Below are positions 57,941 through 64,000 of a DNA stretch of 64,000 bases, piece by piece (within the stretch, counting starts at the first letter, position 1; the number at the start of each line of letters is the position of its first letter). The notes below the pieces were generated by a model that had not been told where the DNA came from, ran no database searches, and saw only the letters and a program-made list of their open reading frames with translations. The stretch lies in assembly GCF_029227915.1 (NCBI RefSeq), contig NC_079882.1:2912001-2976000 (forward strand). Direction: 5' to 3'. This DNA is from Hydractinia symbiolongicarpus (lineage: Eukaryota; Cnidaria; Hydrozoa; Anthoathecata; Hydractiniidae). The translations under genes were made by a program, and so were the position numbers.

Positions 57941-58856
57941 ATGATTAAAGTAGGTAAGATATATTCAACATCTGAATATATCTTCTTGTTTCATGCAAAA
58001 GATCTAGAGTGGATCTCAACAAAGAATTATCCTGCTAGCAAAATGGAAAAGTTGCTCCGTGAAAAACTTGAAAATAACAACAGCAAGCGAAAAGGACAAC
58101 GACACCTTATTTCATGGGCAGAAGCAATGCATATAAGGACAAACAAGAAACAAAGAAGGCAGATAATAAAAGAAGGATTGAATTACATAGTATGTAAATC
58201 TGTGGAGACGTTGATAAAGACTTCATGAAATGTTATAACACCATTGCGGGGACATTGGTGTACCTCGTGTTGAGGAGAAGTCTGGCGAAGACAGTGATTT
58301 TGATTTCCCGTGGATGGAAAATACAGAGATTGATGGTAAGTAGAATTGTTGTTACATTTCTTGACACTTCATATATCATGATTTTACACTCATTGTGAAA
58401 ACATTCGGGTTGAGGTACTGTAGGGTTTAAAAAATAGTGGCGACAACGAAAATGAGTTGTTGAAAAGATGCGAAGAAGAAGTCGGCATACTCAAAAAAGA
58501 AATGTCTAGCTACTGGCTTTTTTACAGTATAATTGGAAAATGAGATAGATGTCAATAGCTTCAACTTTTATGCGAATGAGGTATGCTGAATGCTTCTTTT
58601 GCCTAATTGTGCTAGTTTATATTTATATTTTTTTTTTTTTGGTTTTGTCAAATGTTCAGGATTCTTCTTTATTGTGTGCTTCTGATTGGGATATCTTAAC
58701 AACAGCGCTTGCAGTTTTAAAACTTAGGATTAGATATGGTTTCTCAAATGCTTTTCTATGACATTTTTTTATATTTCAGTGCTTACCAATGGCGAAAAGG
58801 TTAATCCTGAAGAGAGGCATGTTTCCCTGTCCGGCTCAGACAGTGACCCGGAATAA
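57941..58856 (+). CDS. Tentative three-exon small gene, acidic C-terminus, unknown function
   Basis: A phase-consistent model joins 57941-58189, 58275-58335 and 58780-58856: 128 residues. The N-terminal part is basic and helical (SKMEKLLREKLENNNSKRKG, WAEAMHIRTNKKQRRQIIKE). The second exon is acidic (SGEDSDFDFPWMENTEID), and the last ends VSLSGSDSDPE then TAA. Donors GTATGT and GTAAGT and acceptor TTTCAG are good; the 58274 acceptor is weak. No family recognised. It may be a remnant of a transposon accessory protein, or the 5' end may lie further upstream. Confidence 0.3.
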
Positions 58857-59037
58857 TGTAGCTGTTATCGTCTGTATTTATTATTTGAACTACCATAGCT
58901 CTTTTCCGGGATTACATATTTTTTCAAGATTTCGTATCGTATCCGAAATCTTGTTTAAACGGGCTTTTTCCTCCTTCGTTTTCCTTCTTATCCTTCTCAC
59001 TCATTTCACACAGTATGTTCTATTGTTTGTAATCTCT

Positions 59038-59376
59038 TTAATAATAGCCGTCGTCTGTCTGTCTGTGTGTCCGCGAAAGCCGTGTCCCGTAACGGAAACA
59101 CGAATTTTTAAAATGCGCATCAATACCAAATGCGATATATTTCTGTCCACTTTGTTGCAACGGGTTAATTTGAAGGACGGACGACCCCGTGGATTTTTCC
59201 ACGGGCTAACGACTAGTCTCTATAATAATAGCCGTCGTCTGTCTGTCTCTGCGCGGACCCCCCGCTGAGTTAGAAAATGATGTTGCGGAAACACGAATAT
59301 CAAATGCGATATATTTTTATCCACTTTGCTGCGACAGGTAAATATAAAGGACGGGCGACAAATGAACGACTAGTCA
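59038..59376 (+). repeat. Tandem pair of GCCGTCGTCTGTCTGTC repeat
   Basis: Copy 1 (59038-59218) and copy 2 (59222-59376) both start ATAATAGCCGTCGTCTGTCT, contain CAAATGCGATATATTT and end AACGACTAGTC. Copy 2 has deletions. Looks like a dispersed non-coding repeat duplicated head to tail. Confidence 0.75.
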
Positions 59377-59379
59377 ATT

Positions 59380-60240
59380 TATATTATTAACTTGTGTCAA
59401 GTCATTAAAGTATGTTTCTGAACTATAAAGGGAATGAAATAAATTGAATTTGTTCCGAAATCTTTTAGCCTGCAAGGACTTTTTATTCTACTTTAATCAA
59501 GAAGAGAAAAACTAATAGCTCTATACTATATTTCAACTATTTGTAGAATATATATTTTTCCCTTTTTAACAAGTAGTTAATTGCTTCTTAGAATAATACA
59601 AGACGTATAATATACGTAAAACTAGCACACCTCATACGTGACACTGTATTATACATACTCATTTGTGGAAATAAATTGAAATCAATCACAATGGGCTATC
59701 AAACGGAAAGTGAATGTCTCAATATCATTCCCTATGTAATATATTAAAAAGGATGACCACAAGCTTGATCATATTATTTTTGAAGTAATCATATAAAAAA
59801 CTTCCTATATTAACAAAAAGCAATTCATAAAGAAGTATCTTTTTGTGAAACATTCTGTGATGCCACGGATGCTAATTGTTTTGACTTTCGTAGTGCATGA
59901 GCATATTTTTAGAAAGTAGCTTTTAGTCTGTGAAATACACAAACACCACTAGATTTCATCAAGACTTTACAACTATAAACTACAATCGTTCAATATATAT
60001 TAACAATTGTTTCACAAAAAACGGATTCTTCTATATTCGAAAGCATAACAGATTAATCCTTAGCAAAGACGGCGTGATACATATTTGCCGAAAACTTTGT
60101 TCCGGTATACGTTAACAAGTTTTAATGTTGTGAAATAAAAAAAGGTTTCTTTCAACCAAGAGATAATCGGCATATACAAAAGTATTCAGGTCTTAATTCA
60201 TCGAAACAAGACAAGTAGAGTTCGTATATGTGACAATACC
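59380..60240. other. Spacer, nothing recognised
   Basis: AT-rich with no supported coding region. The 61-codon frame at 59930 has no signature. Confidence 0.45.
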
Positions 60241-60249
60241 TTAGACACA

Positions 60250-60485
60250 TTTCATTTTCCGGCCAAAATTAAGCGAAACGAGAGAAACATGGAGCGCTTA
60301 ATTGATAATGGCATAGACAAGTGCCGACTTCGGTGATTTTTGGTCTAAAATTTCGTTTTATATTGTCAAAATTGAACGAAACAAGAGAAACATGGAGCGT
60401 TTAACTGATATTATCATAGACAAGCGCCAAATTCGGTAACTTTTGTTCTGAAATTTTATATTCCGGCCAAAATTGAATGTCAAAA
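60250..60485 (+). repeat. 103-bp tandem repeat, about 2.2 copies
   Basis: GAGAAACATGGAGCG, preceded by CGAAAC, recurs 103 bp apart (60273 and 60376). The start TTCCGGCCAAAATT recurs at 60259 and 60464. Confidence 0.75.
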
Positions 60486-60504
60486 AGTATTATCTAAAAG
60501 GTTA

Positions 60505-60835
60505 TGAAAGGCCCAATTCACCAAAACAACTGAACCTGTTATGTATAGATTGCTTCTAGAAACATGACCATTTTCCTGAATTTTTATCAATGGCCTAGCT
60601 CACCAAAACAAGTAATTCTATTATGTACGGATTGCTTCTAGAAACAGGATCTTTTTCCTGAATGTTTATCAATGGCTCAATTTACCGAAATAACCGCATC
60701 TGTGATATATGGATTGCTTCTAGAAATAGGAGCTTTTTCCTGAATGCTTAACAATGGCCCAATCCACCGAAACAACTGAATCTGAGATGTATGGATTGCT
60801 TCTAAAACAGGAGCTTTTTTCTAAATTTTTATCAA
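60505..60835 (+). repeat. 82-bp tandem repeat, four copies
   Basis: Units marked ACCAAAACAACTGAA/ACCGAAACAACTGAA start at 60520, 60602, 60684 and 60766, exactly 82 bp apart, each with GGATTGCTTCTAGAAA and TTTTTCCTGAATTTTTATCA. Confidence 0.88.
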
Positions 60836-60879
60836 GGAAACGGAAACAATAATACTGATCACTCGCCTTTACTAATGGT

Positions 60880-61165
60880 ATTTGGAACATACATTGCTTG
60901 TGATGTATTCTGTTAGACTCAAACAAACTGATCATGTCTCGTTGGGTAAGCGCAGTAAAACACAAGATGTGAAATTGAAAATGAATATTTAGGCGTGTCT
61001 GCTAAATTTGTTTCTTTGTCTCTGATATTATGATGACCACTGGCAAATCGGCCATCATGGCTTGTTTATCTACCAACTACAATTGATGTACTGATAAGAA
61101 TCTTTTGTGGGAAGATGTCCAGATAATTTTTCGTTTGTATATAGTGCGAGACCATCATGGCGATG
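60880..61165 (-). repeat. Flank repeat, copy 3, next to array 2 (inverted)
   Basis: Inverted copy of 41882-42175 (see GAAATTGAAAATGAATATTT, GACCACTGGCAAATCGGCC, TATAGTGCGAGACCATCATG). It is separated from array 2 by about 110 bp that copy 1 lacks. Confidence 0.88.
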
Positions 61166-61274
61166 GTAGTCACTTGAACGCCGTTTTCCCCAGTTCAATT
61201 TAACTGAAAAGTTAGAATATTTTTTGAAACTATTTGTATGAAGCTTAACTGCTGTAAACCCCTGCGCTTCTTAA

Positions 61275-64000
61275 CAGGCTACTACACTCTACTACAAGCT
61301 ACTACACTCTACTACAACCTACTACACTCTACTACAAGCTACTACGCTCTACTACAGGCTACTACACTCTACTACAGAGAAATACGCTATACTACAGAGA
61401 AATACGCTCTATTACAGAGAAATACGCTCTACTACACTCTACTACAAGCTACTACACTCTACTACAAGCTACTACACGCTACTACACTCTACTACAAGCT
61501 ACTACAGGCTACTACACTCTACTACAGAGAAATACGCTTTACTACAGAGAAATACATTCTACTACATTCTACTACAGAGAAATACGCTCTACTACGCTCT
61601 ACTACACGCTACTACACTCTACTACAGAGAAATACGCTTTACTACAGAGAAATACATTCTACTACGCTCTACTACGCGCTACTACACTCTACTACAGGCT
61701 ACTACAGGCTACTACACTCTACTACAGAGAAATACGCTTTACTACAGAGAAATACATTCTACTACGCTCTAATACACGCTACTACGCTCTACTACACGCT
61801 ACTACACTCTACTACAGAGAAATACGCTATACTACAGAGAAATACGCTCTATTACAGAGAAATACGCTCTACTACACTCTACTACAAGCTACTACACTCT
61901 ACTACAAGCTACTACACGCTACTACACTCTACTACAAGCTACTACAGGCTACTACACTCTACTACAGAGAAATACGCTTTACTACAGAGAAATACATTCT
62001 ACTACGCTCTACTACGCGCTACTACACTCTACTACAGGCTACTACAGGCTACTACACTCTACTACAAGCTACTACATGCTACTACACTCTACTACAGAGA
62101 AATACGCTTTACTACAGAGAAATACATTCTACTACGCTCTACTACAAGCTACTACACTCTACTACAAGCTACTACACGCTACTACACTCTACTACAAGCT
62201 ACTACAGGCTACTACACTCTACTACAGAGAAATACGCTTTACTACAGAGAAATACATTCTACTACGCTCTAATACACGCTACTACGCTCTACTACACGCT
62301 ACTACACTCTACTACAGAGAAATACGCTTTACTACAGAGAAATACATTCTACTACGCTCTACTACACGCTACTACACTCTACTACAGGCTACTACACGCT
62401 ACTACACTCTACTACAAGCTACTACATGCTACTACACTCTACTACAGAGAAATACGCTTTACTACAGAGAAATACATTCTACTACGCTCTACTACACGCT
62501 ACTACACTCTACTACAGAGAAATACGCTTTACTACAGAGAAATACATTCTACTACGCTCTACTACGCGCTACTACACTCTACTACAGGCTACTACAGGCT
62601 ACTACACTCTACTACAGAGAAATACGCTTTACTACAGAGAAATACATTCTACTACGCTCTAATACACGCTACTACGCTCTACTACACGCTACTACACGCT
62701 ACTACACTCTACTACAAGCTACTACACGCTACTACACTCTACTACAAGCTACTACATGCTACTACACTCTACTACAGAGAAATACGCTTTACTACAGAGA
62801 AATACATTCTACTACGCTCTACTACACGCTACTACACTCTACTACAAGCTACTACATGCTACTACACTCTACTACAGAGAAATACGCTTTACTACAGAGA
62901 AATACATTCTACTACGCTCTACTACACGCTACTACACTCTACTACAGAGAAATACGCTTTACTACAGAGAAATACATTCTACTACGCTCTACTACAGGCT
63001 ACTACACTCTACTACAAGCTACTACAGGCTACTACACTCTACTACAGAGAAATACGCTTTACTACAGAGAAATACATTCTACTACGCTCTACTACACGCT
63101 ACTACGCTCTACTACACACTACTACACTCTACTACAGAGAAATACGCTTTACTACAGAGAAATACATTCTACTACGCTCTACTACACGCTACTACACTCT
63201 ACTACAAGCTACTACAGGCTACTACACTCTACTACAGAGAAATACGTTTTACTACAGAGAAATACATTCTACTACGCTCTACTACACGCTACTACGCTCT
63301 ACTACACACTACTACACTCTACTACAGAGAAATACGCTTTACTACAGAGAAATACATTCTACTACGCTCTACTACACGCTACTACACTCTACTACAAGCT
63401 ACTACAGGCTACTACACTCTACTACAGAGAAATACGCTTTACTACAGAGAAATACATTCTACTACGCTCTACTACACGCTACTACACTCTACTACAAGCT
63501 ACTACAGGCTTACTACACTCTACTACAGAGAAATACGCTTTACTACAGAGAAATACATTCTACTACGCTCTACTACACGCTACTACACTCTACTACAAGC
63601 TACTACAGGCTACTACACTCTACTACAGAGAAATACGCTTTACTACAGAGAAATACATTCTACTACGCTCTACTACACGCTACTACGCTCTACTACACGC
63701 TACTACACTCTACTACAGAGAAATACGCTTTACTACAGAGAAATACATTCTACTACGCTCTACTACACGCTACTACACTCTACTACAAGCTACTACAGGC
63801 TACTACACTCTACTACAGAGAAATACGCTTTGCTACAGAGAAATACATTCTACTACGCTCTACTACACGCTACTACGCTCTACTACACGCTACTACACTC
63901 TACTACAGAGAAATACGCTTTACTACAGAGAAATACATTCTACTACGCTCTACTACGCGCTACTACACTCTACTACAGGCTACTACAGGCTACTACACTC
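61275..64000 (+). repeat. 10-bp satellite array 2 (CTACTAC decamer), runs off window
   Basis: More than 270 decamers of the same alphabet as array 1 but in opposite orientation. A core order ACTCTACTAC, AGAGAAATAC, GCTTTACTAC, AGAGAAATAC, ATTCTACTAC, GCTCTACTAC, ACGCTACTAC recurs. The 10-bp register is kept from 61275 until a single extra T near 63510 and thereafter again. The 344- and 78-codon frames here are artefacts of the stop-free unit. Confidence 0.95.

Noticed and set aside
61238-62662. 344- and 78-codon plus-strand frames
   Set aside because: Same satellite artefact in array 2; only the first dozen residues are outside the repeat.
1-64000. CRISPR arrays, bacterial operons, antiviral islands
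   Set aside because: The tandem arrays lack unique spacers and the gene structure is eukaryotic; none present.

Overview
The window is animal nuclear DNA: AT-rich, with phase-consistent GT-AG introns, several transposon superfamilies and long satellite arrays. The gene content and repeat families suggest a cnidarian. A CLOCK-type bHLH-PAS gene is present. Hydra-type hydrozoans are reported to have lost CLOCK, so an anthozoan or a scyphozoan/cubozoan/staurozoan relative is more likely, but the species cannot be named from sequence alone. There are no bacterial operons, rRNA genes or CRISPR arrays.

Two convincing host genes lie on the + strand. (1) 1828-18804 holds twelve exons of a CLOCK orthologue, from PAS-A to the stop codon (973 codons plus stop, every junction in phase). 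The bHLH exons lie upstream of the window. Its introns carry a 5'-truncated Penelope-like element (antisense, 180-1620), a decayed ISL2EU-type DNA transposon (2150-5310), several MITEs and a 26-bp minisatellite. (2) 27500-36664 is a six-exon gene for a single-pass type I membrane protein of about 638 residues. It has a signal peptide, three consecutive D8C-type cysteine-rich modules (as in uromodulin/GP2/OIT3), a short Pro-rich stalk, one transmembrane helix and an acidic, Pro-rich tail. All five introns are phase 1, so each module sits on a symmetrical exon.

Between the genes (18.8-27.5 kb) are palindromic MITEs and a broken RTE-like LINE (23490-26255) ending in ATG-type microsatellite. Intron 1 of the D8C gene holds a TTAA-flanked element, with a 760-bp head-to-head SINE composite that has its own 15-bp target duplication inserted at its right end.

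The right third (40-64 kb) is repeat-dominated. Two arrays of a 10-bp satellite (CTACTAC core) lie at 40167-41878 and 61275-64000 in opposite orientation. Each has the same roughly 280-bp flank on its inner side, and a third, array-less flank copy lies at 43.7-43.9 kb. Between them are a 130-bp satellite, at least six TIR elements with readable target duplications (5-bp, TTA, TTAA, TA types), tRNA-derived SINE pieces, a decayed retroelement C-terminus, an old degenerate satellite and two further tandem arrays. The very long open frames in the 10-bp arrays (up to 625 codons) follow from a stop-free decamer and are not genes. The most interesting items are the paired inverted decamer arrays with their common flank, the exon-modular D8C receptor-like protein, and the head-to-head SINE composite.
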